A stretch of DNA of 64,000 bases, from positions 1 to 64,000 of the forward strand of contig CALKIV010000044.1 of NCBI GenBank assembly GCA_937995835.1. The letters run 5' to 3'. The translations under genes and the position numbers were made by a program. Within the stretch, counting starts at the first letter, position 1. Each line of letters opens with the position of its first letter. The notes under the pieces are model-generated. The model was not told where the DNA came from. It made no database searches and saw nothing but the letters and a program-made list of their open reading frames with translations. This document shows, piece after piece, positions 20,082-29,073 of this stretch. The DNA is from an uncultured Dysgonomonas sp. (GTDB lineage Bacteria; Bacteroidota; Bacteroidia; Bacteroidales; Dysgonomonadaceae).

Positions 20082-21518
20082 ATGAAAATAAAAAATATAA
20101 TATTCGGTTTGCCATTTATCTTGATGATAGGCTGTATTACAGCTTTCGTTTCTTGCGCAGATGATTTAGATATTGGGAAAGACATTGATGAATCGATATA
20201 TGAAGAAATCTACAAAAACAATGCATTCTTGCGTGATGCTAAGACCAATAAGGTTTCTAATGTAATTGAATTGTATAAAGAACAGTATGCTACTAAGGTT
20301 AGGCTAGGACTTTCAAAACCAGCGACCTCTACTACTAAAGCAAAAGTAAAAGTAGATGCTGAATATTTGACTATTTATAATGCAATGCACGAAACAGACT
20401 TCGAACTATACCCACTGGAAGGTGTTACTTTTAGTGATGAAGGTGCATTTATAATCTCTAACGACAATAAGCATGCAGATATTGTAATGAATATCAAAGC
20501 TTCTGAAAAGTTGGAGGATAATAAAACATATGTCATTCCTTTGACCATTACTGAGCAAAGTGATGATATAACTGTTAAAAATGATGAGGCTAAACACTGC
20601 GTATATCTAGTGAAAGATATGCAAAGTGCTGCTGATGTTGATAAAGGAGAGAACGCAGTGAAAGGTTATTTGTTTTTTGAAGTTAACGATGTTAACCCTC
20701 TAAATGCCTTATGTTTTGAACTGGAAAATGGGAAACTAATATGGGATGTAGTTGTCTTATTTGCTGCAAATATAAACTATGATGCTGCTGCCGGACGTCC
20801 ACGTGTTCAGTGCAATCCAAATGTACAATATCTATTAGACAATAATGAACGTTTGCTTCAACCATTGCGTAAGCGTGGCATTAAGGTGCTACTGGGCTTG
20901 TTGGGAAATCATGATATGACTGGACTGGCTCAACTATCTGACCAAGGAGCAAAAGACTTTGCCCGTGAGTTAGCTCAATATTGTAAAGCATACAACTTAG
21001 ATGGAATAAACTTAGATGATGAATACTCTGATGCACCAGACTTAGATAATCCAGCCCTTACTAGACCTAGTAGTAAAGCCGCTGCACGTCTAACTTATGA
21101 GGCAAAAAGAGCAATGCCAGACAAATTAATCACAGTTTTCGACTATGGTCAGATGTATGGTATAGCTGAAGTAGATGGAGTAGACGCATCCGAATGGATT
21201 GATATTGTTGTGCCAAACTATGGTGGTGCTGCATATCCAATAGGAAAAATGTCAAAAAAACAATGTGCAGGTCTTGCTGCTGAGTTTAACCTCGGTGGAG
21301 GTAACAGCTTAACTGCATACAATGCTCAATCATTGATAGATCAGGGGTTTGGCTGGCATATGGGTTTTGCTTTGGCTCCAACCAATTTTAGTAGATCTTT
21401 CTCTAGACTTGTAGGGGTGAAAACTCTATATGGGTCAGCATTAAAGCCGATTACGACATTTTATAAAAAGAATGATCCTAAACCATATAATTATTTGACA
21501 GATAGAATTTCAAATTAA
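20082..21518 (+). CDS. GH18 endo-beta-N-acetylglucosaminidase (high-mannose N-glycan releasing)
   Basis: This 478-residue lipoprotein (lipobox FVSC, then ADDLDIGKD) is expected on the cell surface. An N-terminal DUF1735-like domain covers about residues 40-190. The GH18 barrel follows, with the catalytic strand DGINLDDEYSD: D312 and E314 correspond to the Asp/Glu pair of Endo H/F-type enzymes. E314 is the proton donor and substrate assistance through the N-acetyl group is known for the family. The usual first central Asp is Asn310. The enzyme should cut the chitobiose core of N-glycans and free the mannose-rich arm for SusC/SusD. Its fit with BT3987-type enzymes is good from memory. It is the only endo-acting enzyme of the locus. 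Confidence 0.88.
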   Translation: MKIKNIIFGLPFILMIGCITAFVSCADDLDIGKDIDESIYEEIYKNNAFLRDAKTNKVSNVIELYKEQYATKVRLGLSKPATSTTKAKVKVDAEYLTIYNAMHETDFELYPLEGVTFSDEGAFIISNDNKHADIVMNIKASEKLEDNKTYVIPLTITEQSDDITVKNDEAKHCVYLVKDMQSAADVDKGENAVKGYLFFEVNDVNPLNALCFELENGKLIWDVVVLFAANINYDAAAGRPRVQCNPNVQYLLDNNERLLQPLRKRGIKVLLGLLGNHDMTGLAQLSDQGAKDFARELAQYCKAYNLDGINLDDEYSDAPDLDNPALTRPSSKAAARLTYEAKRAMPDKLITVFDYGQMYGIAEVDGVDASEWIDIVVPNYGGAAYPIGKMSKKQCAGLAAEFNLGGGNSLTAYNAQSLIDQGFGWHMGFALAPTNFSRSFSRLVGVKTLYGSALKPITTFYKKNDPKPYNYLTDRISN

Positions 21519-21535
21519 TTTACAAATAAGAAAAT

Positions 21536-22873
21536 ATGAAACATTATAAAATTTTTCTTACTCTCATAACAAGCCTGATGTTTTTGTGCTTTAGTTGTCA
21601 AGATGATGAAAACTTAAATCTACGAACATATAATGAGAATAGACCTTTAATATCTATTGAAGGCGGCGACAAAGGAAAAGATGTAGTTGTCAAAGCTTTC
21701 TATGATGAAGAGGGAATCTTACAACTTAATGACAAAATAAGTAGAACGTTCTCTATCGATTTTGAAGCCTCTTTAGAAGATATTGAAGTATATTTTGATA
21801 TATATTCAAAAAATATTCCGGGTGAGTTGGTTTCAATTGATAAGACAAAAGATACGATACCAGCTGGCTATACTCAAGCTGCAGTTACAATAACACTGAA
21901 AGACGAAGATTTTAGCTTTGCTCAATCAAAATTAGATAAAGAAGATTACGAATTAGGTATAATAACTTATGCTAAAGGCTCTAAAATGACTAAGGACAGT
22001 GTTATATCAAAAGTTTTTATAGAAAAAGAGCCATTCTTGCTAAACTGTAAGATTGTGGGTGAAGATGGTAGTGCAACTGAATTCGAAAGAACATATAACA
22101 GAGGTCAGATATTAAATGAGCAGCCGATGCAATTTTCATTTAGAGTTCAAGTTGATAAACCTACACTTGAAAATACCACGGTGAAGCTCCTGATGACAGG
22201 AGTTGATGATGCCTTCAAACACACAGTGACTATGCCTAAGGAAGTCGTTATAGCTAAAGGTAAAAAGACTTCAGATATCATTTCATGGAGCATCACAGAC
22301 GATTTCCTCTTGCAGACAGATGAAGCAGAAGAATATGTGCTTACCCTTTCTACAGAATCAGAGAATCCTCTAGTGGCTCAGCCAGAATCAGATGCATCTC
22401 AAGAACTAAAAGTGCATAAAGTGCTACGGAATATATTCTTTAGAGAAGAGATGAATTCAGACTGGCTCTCTATATCGAAAGATGGATGGGATATCGAATT
22501 ATTGTTTAATTCTTTTTTTAATAAGAATATTTTGATTGATGGAAAAGGAGGACCATCTGGTTCTTATGTTTCCCAAATGGATAATAACAGTTATTCTTTT
22601 ATTATTGACATGTCTAAAGAACAATCTATTAAAGGAGTAGGAGTAGATTATAATGTGCCATGGGGTTACTCTTTATGTCCTAAAAGAATTAAAATAGCAA
22701 CATCTATCGATAACGTAAATTGGATAGAACAAGGAGATTTAAATAATATTCCTCTGATCATAAGTCATTATGTCGAGTTTTATACTTCTGTCAAAACTCG
22801 TTATGTGAAGTTTGATTTATTAGAGCCCCAAGTGGGAAATATACAAGCAACAGAAGTATATATATATAAATGA
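21536..22873 (+). CDS. DUF1735-type surface lipoprotein with C-terminal F5/8C-like carbohydrate-binding domain
   Basis: This 445-residue lipoprotein has its lipobox at LCFSC followed by QDDENLN, again the acidic surface signal. Two Ig-like regions (about 40-165 and 170-295) resemble DUF1735/DUF4973-like modules. The last 140 residues look like a coagulation factor 5/8 type C (CBM32-like) domain (SFIIDMSKEQSIKGVGVDY, PKRIKIATSIDNVNWIEQG, TRYVKFDLLEP). No catalytic residues were recognised. It is probably an accessory glycan-binding protein of the PUL. It is the last gene before a weak hairpin at 22900-22930, after which the exo-mannosidase genes begin. Confidence 0.75.
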   Translation: MKHYKIFLTLITSLMFLCFSCQDDENLNLRTYNENRPLISIEGGDKGKDVVVKAFYDEEGILQLNDKISRTFSIDFEASLEDIEVYFDIYSKNIPGELVSIDKTKDTIPAGYTQAAVTITLKDEDFSFAQSKLDKEDYELGIITYAKGSKMTKDSVISKVFIEKEPFLLNCKIVGEDGSATEFERTYNRGQILNEQPMQFSFRVQVDKPTLENTTVKLLMTGVDDAFKHTVTMPKEVVIAKGKKTSDIISWSITDDFLLQTDEAEEYVLTLSTESENPLVAQPESDASQELKVHKVLRNIFFREEMNSDWLSISKDGWDIELLFNSFFNKNILIDGKGGPSGSYVSQMDNNSYSFIIDMSKEQSIKGVGVDYNVPWGYSLCPKRIKIATSIDNVNWIEQGDLNNIPLIISHYVEFYTSVKTRYVKFDLLEPQVGNIQATEVYIYK

Positions 22874-22899
22874 AGATTGTGAGTTAATTTTTTCAAGAC

Positions 22900-22930
22900 A
22901 GAGTCAGGCTAACGACCTGGCTCTCTCTTT
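22900..22930 (+). terminator. Weak intrinsic terminator or attenuator inside the PUL
   Basis: AGAGTCAGG (22900-22908) pairs with CCTGGCTCT (22916-22924) with one G-U pair, a 7-nt loop, and a short CT-rich tail ending in TTT. It sits 27 nt after the last surface lipoprotein gene and 52 nt before the first GH92 gene. It would lower expression of the exo-mannosidases relative to the surface proteins rather than stop it. A near-match to the -7 box (TATCTTTC, 22938-22945) lies just after it. Confidence 0.55.
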
Positions 22931-22975
22931 CATATCTTATCTTTCTCCGTTTTATTTAATCATAAATTAAATAGC

Positions 22976-25291
22976 ATGAAATACCGATTAACAAAATCTC
23001 TACCATTTCTTGTATTGATCATCGGGTTAAATACATTTGCAAACAGAATGCTAGCAAAGACTAATTCAAGTATAGTAGATTATGTAAACACCTTGATGGG
23101 AACCCAATCCAAACATTCATTGTCAACAGGAAATACCTATCCGGCTATTGCTCGCCCTTGGGGTATGAATTTTTGGACTCCACAAACAGGTAAAATGGGT
23201 GATGGATGGACGTACACTTATGATGCTGACAAAATCAGAGGCTTCAAACAGACCCATCAACCGAGTCCATGGATCAACGATTATGGACAGTTTTCCATTA
23301 TGCCAATGACTGGCAAGCCAATAGCCGACGAGGAAGAACGTGCTAGTTGGTTTTCGCATAAGGCAGAAGTAGCAAAGCCTCACTATTATAGTGTATATCT
23401 TGCTGACCACGACATAGAAGTGGAGCTGACGCCAACATCCCGAGCAGCAATGTTTCGCTTCAAATTTCCTCAAAATGAGCACTCGTATATTTTAGTAGAT
23501 GCATTCGACAAAGGCTCATCCATTACAATAATTCCAGAAGAACAAAAGATAGTAGGATATACCACAAAAAACAGTGGAGGAGTTCCCGATAATTTCAAAA
23601 ATTACTTTATCATCAAGTTTGACAAAGCTTTTACCTATAAAGCTTCCGTAAAAGATGGAGCTATAGCCGAAAATCAATTGTCTGCTACTACAGATCATGC
23701 AGGAGCAATCATCGGTTTCGCTACCCGAAAAGGAGAACTGGTGCATGCTCAGGTAGCATCTTCTTTTATCAGCTTAGAGCAAGCTGAACAAAATCTGAAA
23801 GAACTAGAAAACAATAGCTTTGAAGCTTTGGTGCAAAAAGGAAAAGATGAATGGAATGGTGTGCTTGGTCGTATTGCTGTGGAAGATAACAATATCGACA
23901 ATTTACGTACATTTTACTCTTGTTTGTATCGCTCAGTACTTTTCCCACGTTCGTTTTACGAAATAGACGCAAAAGGAAATCCTGTGCACTACAGCCCTTA
24001 TAATGGTAAGGTGCTCCCTGGTTATATGTTTACTGATACTGGCTTTTGGGATACGTTCCGTAGCCTTTTCCCTCTCCTCAACTTGGTTTATCCATCAATG
24101 AACGAGAAAATGCAAGAAGGCTTAGTAAATGCCTATAAAGAAAGTGGATTTTTGCCAGAATGGGCAAGCCCTGGCCATCGCGATTGTATGGTTGGAAATA
24201 ACTCGGCATCCATTGTTGTTGATGCTTACCTCAAAGGGTTAAGAGGGTATGACATCGAAACACTTTGGAAGGCTGTGATCCATGGAGCCAATGCTGTGCA
24301 TCCTGAAATAGGGTCTACTGGACGAAAAGGTTTTGAGTATTACAACAAGTTAGGATATGTGCCATATGATGTTGAAATCAATGAAAATGCTGCACGAACA
24401 CTAGAATATGCCTACAACGATTGGTGTATCTACAAATTGGGGAAAGCTTTAGACAAACCTGAAAAAGAAATCGAGATTTACAAAAAGCGCGCACTCAACT
24501 ATAAGAATCTATTTGATCCTGAGCATAAACTGATGCGAGGGAAAAACAAAGATGGTCTATTCCAATCTCCTTTCAATCCATTGAAGTGGGGAGATGCCTT
24601 TACTGAAGGAAATTCATGGCATTATACTTGGTCTGTATTTCATGATCCTCAGGGGCTTATCAATCTAATGGGAGGCAATAAGAAATTTAATCAAATGATG
24701 GATTCGGTGTTCAATGTACCACCACTCTTTGACGAAAGTTACTACGGACATGTGATCCACGAAATTCGTGAAATGCAAATCATGAATATGGGCAACTATG
24801 CACATGGTAATCAACCAGTGCAACATATGATCTATATGTATAATTATTCTAGTGAACCATGGAAGGCGCAATATTGGGCGCGTGAGGTGATGGATAAATT
24901 GTATACTCCTACTCCTGATGGTTATTGTGGAGACGAAGATAATGGTCAAACTTCAGCTTGGTATGTTCTCTCAGCGATGGGGATGTATACCGTTGCCCCC
25001 GGAACAGATCAATATATCTTAGGTACACCATTATTTACGAAAGTTATAGTAAATTTAGAGAATGGAGTTCAAGTAGAAATTACATCTGACAATAATGATT
25101 CAAAAAGCAGATATATCAAGAATATGAGTGTAAATGGTGAAAACTACACCAAAAACTATTTAACACACTCGCAACTACTCAAAGGGGCTAAGATACACTA
25201 TCAGATGTCAACGAAACCCAATTTCGATAGAGGAATTAATGAGAGCGATTTACCTTACTCTTTCTCTAACGAGCAAATGAATAGACCTTAA
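22976..25291 (+). CDS. GH92 alpha-mannosidase, type with altered acid-residue segment
   Basis: This 771-residue exo-alpha-mannosidase of family GH92 is calcium-dependent and inverting by family knowledge. The signal peptide (ending near MLA) has no lipobox, so the enzyme is probably periplasmic. Family marks are TLMGTQSKHSLSTGNTYPAIARPWGMNFW at the N-terminus (given over several motifs), HGNQPVQHMIYMY and NGQTSAWYVLSAMGMY near the C-terminus. The second GH92 of the locus has GCETDCMVGN, with Glu at the place known as general acid in alpha-1,2 enzymes. This protein has SPGHRDCMVGN, with His401 at that position. It also lacks the HE pair seen in the other enzyme. It likely has a different linkage preference, for example alpha-1,3 or another. 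Confidence 0.9.
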   Translation: MKYRLTKSLPFLVLIIGLNTFANRMLAKTNSSIVDYVNTLMGTQSKHSLSTGNTYPAIARPWGMNFWTPQTGKMGDGWTYTYDADKIRGFKQTHQPSPWINDYGQFSIMPMTGKPIADEEERASWFSHKAEVAKPHYYSVYLADHDIEVELTPTSRAAMFRFKFPQNEHSYILVDAFDKGSSITIIPEEQKIVGYTTKNSGGVPDNFKNYFIIKFDKAFTYKASVKDGAIAENQLSATTDHAGAIIGFATRKGELVHAQVASSFISLEQAEQNLKELENNSFEALVQKGKDEWNGVLGRIAVEDNNIDNLRTFYSCLYRSVLFPRSFYEIDAKGNPVHYSPYNGKVLPGYMFTDTGFWDTFRSLFPLLNLVYPSMNEKMQEGLVNAYKESGFLPEWASPGHRDCMVGNNSASIVVDAYLKGLRGYDIETLWKAVIHGANAVHPEIGSTGRKGFEYYNKLGYVPYDVEINENAARTLEYAYNDWCIYKLGKALDKPEKEIEIYKKRALNYKNLFDPEHKLMRGKNKDGLFQSPFNPLKWGDAFTEGNSWHYTWSVFHDPQGLINLMGGNKKFNQMMDSVFNVPPLFDESYYGHVIHEIREMQIMNMGNYAHGNQPVQHMIYMYNYSSEPWKAQYWAREVMDKLYTPTPDGYCGDEDNGQTSAWYVLSAMGMYTVAPGTDQYILGTPLFTKVIVNLENGVQVEITSDNNDSKSRYIKNMSVNGENYTKNYLTHSQLLKGAKIHYQMSTKPNFDRGINESDLPYSFSNEQMNRP

Positions 25292-25326
25292 AAATAAACC
25301 AATTAATCAATACAAAAACTAAAACC

Positions 25327-26796
25327 ATGAATCGATTTATTTTATCAAGTGTTATCTGTGGAGCTCTATTTGTAGGAGCAGATAAACTTCAAGCATCCAA
25401 TTTGGCACTGTCATCTGACAATACGGTTGTAAGCAATCAACAATATAAGAGTCAACGACCAGAAAAATCGACTCGCCTTTTCTACTCCAAAGCAGTGGAA
25501 AAAGAATTAATCAGAGTAAAAAATCTAATCAAACACCCTAAATTGGCTTGGATGTTCGAAAACTGTTACCCAAACACCTTAGACACCACTGTACGGTTTA
25601 CAATGAAAGATGGCAAGCCAGATACTAGCGTCTACACTGGTGATATTCATGCCATGTGGTTAAGAGATTCCGGTGCACAGGTTTGGCCATATGTGCAATT
25701 GGCAAATGAAGATCCTGAACTAAAACAAATGCTCACAGGAGTTATTCTACGTCAGTTCAATTCTATTATCTTAGATCCCTATGCCAATGCTTTTTATACA
25801 GATGCAAATCAGGTAGGGGAGTGGAAAGATGATCTCACTGACATGAAGCCAGGGATACATGAGCGCAAATGGGAAATTGACTCTCTTTGCTATCCTCTCC
25901 GCTTGGCATATCACTATTGGAAGACTACGGGAGACAGTAGTGTTTTTGGGGAAGAATGGTTAGCGGCTATCACCAACATCCTCAAAACATTTAAAGAACA
26001 ACAAAAGAAAGAAGGCTTAGGGCCTTACAAATTTCAACGAGTGACAGAAAAGGCTTCAGACACGGTGATGAACGCTGGTTGGGGAAATCCTGTGCGTCCT
26101 GTAGGCTTGATCGCCTCTATGTTTCGTCCGTCAGATGATGCGACTTTGTATCAATATCTGATCCCTTCTAACTTTTTTGCAGTTACTTCATTGAGAAAAG
26201 CTTCCGAAATATTGAACGAAGTGAATAAGAGTGAGACTCTTGCCAAAGAATGTGCAGATTTGGCGAACGAGGTGGAAACAGCATTAAAAAAATATGCAAC
26301 AACCAATCATCCTAAATATGGGACAATTTATGCATTCGAAGTAGATGGGTATGGCAATCAGCTATTTATGGATGATTCTAATGTGCCAAGTTTATTAGCA
26401 ATGCCATATTTGGGAGATGTAGATGCAAATAATCCTATATATCAGAATACTCGTCGTTTTGTTTGGAGCGAAGACAATCCTTATTTCTTCAAAGGTACTG
26501 TTGCCGAAGGAATTGGGGGACCACATGTCGCAGAATATGGTTTGGCTATGATTTGGCCAATGAGCATCATGATTAAAGCCTTCACAAGTCAAGATGATGC
26601 AGAAATCAAATGGTGTGTAGAAACACTGATGAAGACAGATGCCAATACCGGATTTATGCATGAATCATTCGACAAAGATGATGCAAGCAAGTTCACACGT
26701 GAGTGGTTTGCTTGGCAAAACACACTGTTTGGCGAATTGATCATCAAGCTGGTAAATGACGGAAAAATAGATGTATTGAATAGCATTAAACAGTAA
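25327..26796 (+). CDS. GH125 exo-alpha-1,6-mannosidase
   Basis: This 489-residue protein has an N-terminal signal (MNRFILSSVICGALFVG). It matches family GH125, inverting exo-alpha-1,6-mannosidases known to trim the alpha-1,6 arm of N-glycans. Recognisable conserved stretches are DIHAMWLRDSGAQVWPY, MNAGWGNPVRPVGLIASMF, DDSNVPSLLAMPYL, and GIGGPHVAEYGLAMIWPMSI, followed by HESFDKDD and FAWQNTLFGEL. Paired with the two GH92 enzymes it would remove the alpha-1,6 linkages that GH92 enzymes of other specificity leave. It lies between the two GH92 genes (36 nt after the first, 6 nt before the second), which suggests co-expression. It is probably periplasmic because no lipobox is visible. Confidence 0.92.
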   Translation: MNRFILSSVICGALFVGADKLQASNLALSSDNTVVSNQQYKSQRPEKSTRLFYSKAVEKELIRVKNLIKHPKLAWMFENCYPNTLDTTVRFTMKDGKPDTSVYTGDIHAMWLRDSGAQVWPYVQLANEDPELKQMLTGVILRQFNSIILDPYANAFYTDANQVGEWKDDLTDMKPGIHERKWEIDSLCYPLRLAYHYWKTTGDSSVFGEEWLAAITNILKTFKEQQKKEGLGPYKFQRVTEKASDTVMNAGWGNPVRPVGLIASMFRPSDDATLYQYLIPSNFFAVTSLRKASEILNEVNKSETLAKECADLANEVETALKKYATTNHPKYGTIYAFEVDGYGNQLFMDDSNVPSLLAMPYLGDVDANNPIYQNTRRFVWSEDNPYFFKGTVAEGIGGPHVAEYGLAMIWPMSIMIKAFTSQDDAEIKWCVETLMKTDANTGFMHESFDKDDASKFTREWFAWQNTLFGELIIKLVNDGKIDVLNSIKQ

Positions 26797-26802
26797 ATCC
26801 AT

Positions 26803-29052
26803 ATGAGAAAAAATATACTAATAATTCTTTTTGGAGTGGCACTTGCTCTTCTAGGCTTTTCTGCCTGTAAGAAGACTAGCTCTCAAGAAGAAACTCTGAA
26901 TTTGACTCAATATGTCGACCCTTATATCGGATCGGGAGAACATGGGCACGTATTTGTTGGCGCTAATGTGCCTTTTGGCATGGTTCAGCTAGGAGCGACA
27001 AATATCTCCGAAGGTTGGGATTGGGTTTCGGGCTATCACATTTCTGATTCTACAATCTGGGCATTTACCCATCAGCATCTTAGTGGAACAGGAATTGGCG
27101 ACCTTCTCGACATTGGTTTCATGCCCGTTGTAGGAGATGTAAAACTAGGTAAAGGCACACCTGATGATCCTAAATCAGGAATGTATTCGCTCTTTGATCG
27201 CAAAAGTGAAGTAACCAAAGCCGGTTTCTATGCCGTACATCTCGATCGTTATAATGTAGATGTAGAGCTGACAACGACTAAGCGAGTAGGCTTTCATAAA
27301 TATACTTTTCCGAAGACTGAAGAAGCTAAAGTGATCATTGATCTGAAAACGCATCTCAATTGGGATGAGCCTACACAGACTTACTTGGTACAAGAAAACG
27401 ACACGGTGGTCTCTGGCTACCGCTATTCTGAAGGTTGGGCTGACAATCAAAAGGTTTTCTTTACAGCTGTTTTCTCTAAACAGATGAAAGGCTTCTTGCT
27501 ATCAGAAGACGATACTAATGTCAAACCTCTTAAAGAGCTGCAAGCAAAAGGAGTTTATGGTCAGGCACTTTTCAATATGGAGGACAAAGAAGCACTCTTT
27601 GTGAAAGTGGCTCTGTCGCCAACTAGCATCGCCAATGCTAAAATGAATTTGCAAGCCGAGCTTACAGGTTGGGACTTTACTCAAACAGTAACTGAGGCAG
27701 ACAAAGCTTGGAATGAGGAGTTGAACAAGATACAGATCAAAACTGATGATCAGACAATCAAACGTAATTTTTATACTGGACTCTATCATACTATGATAGC
27801 ACCTTCACTCTTCTGTGATGTCAATGGCGACTATTATGGTGCCGATCATCAAATGCATAAAGGGGAAGGATTTGTCAATTACACAACCTTCTCTCTTTGG
27901 GATACTTATCGTGCTGCACATCCTCTGATGACGATCATTCATCCTGAAAAGGTAAATGATATGATCAACACCATGTTGACGATCTATAAACAACAAGGTA
28001 AATTGCCAGTATGGCACCTTATGGGATGCGAAACTGACTGTATGGTAGGCAATTCTGGAGTGCCAGTGGTGGCTGACGCCATTCTGAAGGGGTATACTGG
28101 TTTTGACAAAAACCTAGCTTACGAAGCAATGAAGCAAACCATGATGGGAAACGAGCGAGGGTTGGACCTGTATAAAGAATATAAGTATATTCCTTACGAC
28201 AAACACGAAGAAGCTTTGGCGTATGCTATGGAATATGCTGTTGCCGATTGGGCTTTGGCGCAAGTGGCTAAATCGATGGGGAAAGAAGATGATTACAATT
28301 ATTTCTTAGACAGAAGTAAAGCCTATAAATATTATTTTGACAAAGAAACTGGCTTTGTTAGAGGGCTAGATTCTAAAGGTAAGTTCAGACCCGATTTTGA
28401 GCCCTTCAAGTCTGTGCATAGAGCCAATGATTATACTGAAGGCAATGCTTGGCAATACACTTGGTTAGTGCCTCATGATATCAAAGGTTTGATGGAAACC
28501 TTCGGTGGACGCGAGCCTTTTGTCAATAAGCTAGATTCACTCTTCTTAGTAGAAGGAGATTTGGGAGAAGAAGCTTCACCAGACATTAGTGGTTTGATTG
28601 GGCAATATGCTCATGGCAATGAACCTAGCCACCATGTACTCTATATGTACCCTTATGTTGGTCAATCTTGGAAAACAGCAGAGAAAGTACGTCAAACGCT
28701 ATATACTCTTTATGCTGACACTCCAGAGGGTATTGCAGGTAACGAAGATGTAGGACAAATTTCAGCTTGGTATGTATTGTCAGCAATGGGGATGTATCAG
28801 GTAGAACCAGCAGGAGGGAAATATATCCTTGGTAGCCCTATTGTAGATGAAGCTCAAGTGAGGGTAAAGGATGGAAAAATCTTCACCATGCGTGCCATCA
28901 ATAATAGCAAGACCAATCAATACATTCAAAGTGTGAAGCTGAATGGCAAAAATTACAACAAATATTATATCACCTTCAAAGATATTGAAGCAGGATCTAC
29001 CCTCGAACTGATGATGGGGGATAAGCCTTCTACAACTTGGGGTGTGGAATAA
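26803..29052 (+). CDS. GH92 alpha-1,2-type mannosidase
   Basis: This 749-residue GH92 enzyme has a lipoprotein signal (LGFSAC) followed by KKTSSQ. The residues after Cys are basic rather than acidic, so it is more likely held facing the periplasm than exported to the surface. The motif GCETDCMVGN places Glu410 at the expected general-acid position. KHEEALAYAMEYA supplies the His468-Glu469 pair that, by family knowledge, favours alpha-1,2 linkages. The C-terminal domain carries HGNEPSHHVLYMYPY and NEDVGQISAWYVLSAMGMY. It is the best candidate in the locus for trimming terminal alpha-1,2 mannose. It directly follows the GH125 gene and precedes the GH2 gene by 21 nt. Confidence 0.92.
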   Translation: MRKNILIILFGVALALLGFSACKKTSSQEETLNLTQYVDPYIGSGEHGHVFVGANVPFGMVQLGATNISEGWDWVSGYHISDSTIWAFTHQHLSGTGIGDLLDIGFMPVVGDVKLGKGTPDDPKSGMYSLFDRKSEVTKAGFYAVHLDRYNVDVELTTTKRVGFHKYTFPKTEEAKVIIDLKTHLNWDEPTQTYLVQENDTVVSGYRYSEGWADNQKVFFTAVFSKQMKGFLLSEDDTNVKPLKELQAKGVYGQALFNMEDKEALFVKVALSPTSIANAKMNLQAELTGWDFTQTVTEADKAWNEELNKIQIKTDDQTIKRNFYTGLYHTMIAPSLFCDVNGDYYGADHQMHKGEGFVNYTTFSLWDTYRAAHPLMTIIHPEKVNDMINTMLTIYKQQGKLPVWHLMGCETDCMVGNSGVPVVADAILKGYTGFDKNLAYEAMKQTMMGNERGLDLYKEYKYIPYDKHEEALAYAMEYAVADWALAQVAKSMGKEDDYNYFLDRSKAYKYYFDKETGFVRGLDSKGKFRPDFEPFKSVHRANDYTEGNAWQYTWLVPHDIKGLMETFGGREPFVNKLDSLFLVEGDLGEEASPDISGLIGQYAHGNEPSHHVLYMYPYVGQSWKTAEKVRQTLYTLYADTPEGIAGNEDVGQISAWYVLSAMGMYQVEPAGGKYILGSPIVDEAQVRVKDGKIFTMRAINNSKTNQYIQSVKLNGKNYNKYYITFKDIEAGSTLELMMGDKPSTTWGVE

Positions 29053-29073
29053 TTTAATCTTGAAAAAAACAAA

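Noticed and set aside
22938..22945. TATCTTTC as a promoter before the first GH92 gene
   Set aside because: Final G is missing and there is no -33 partner; mentioned only with the neighbouring hairpin.
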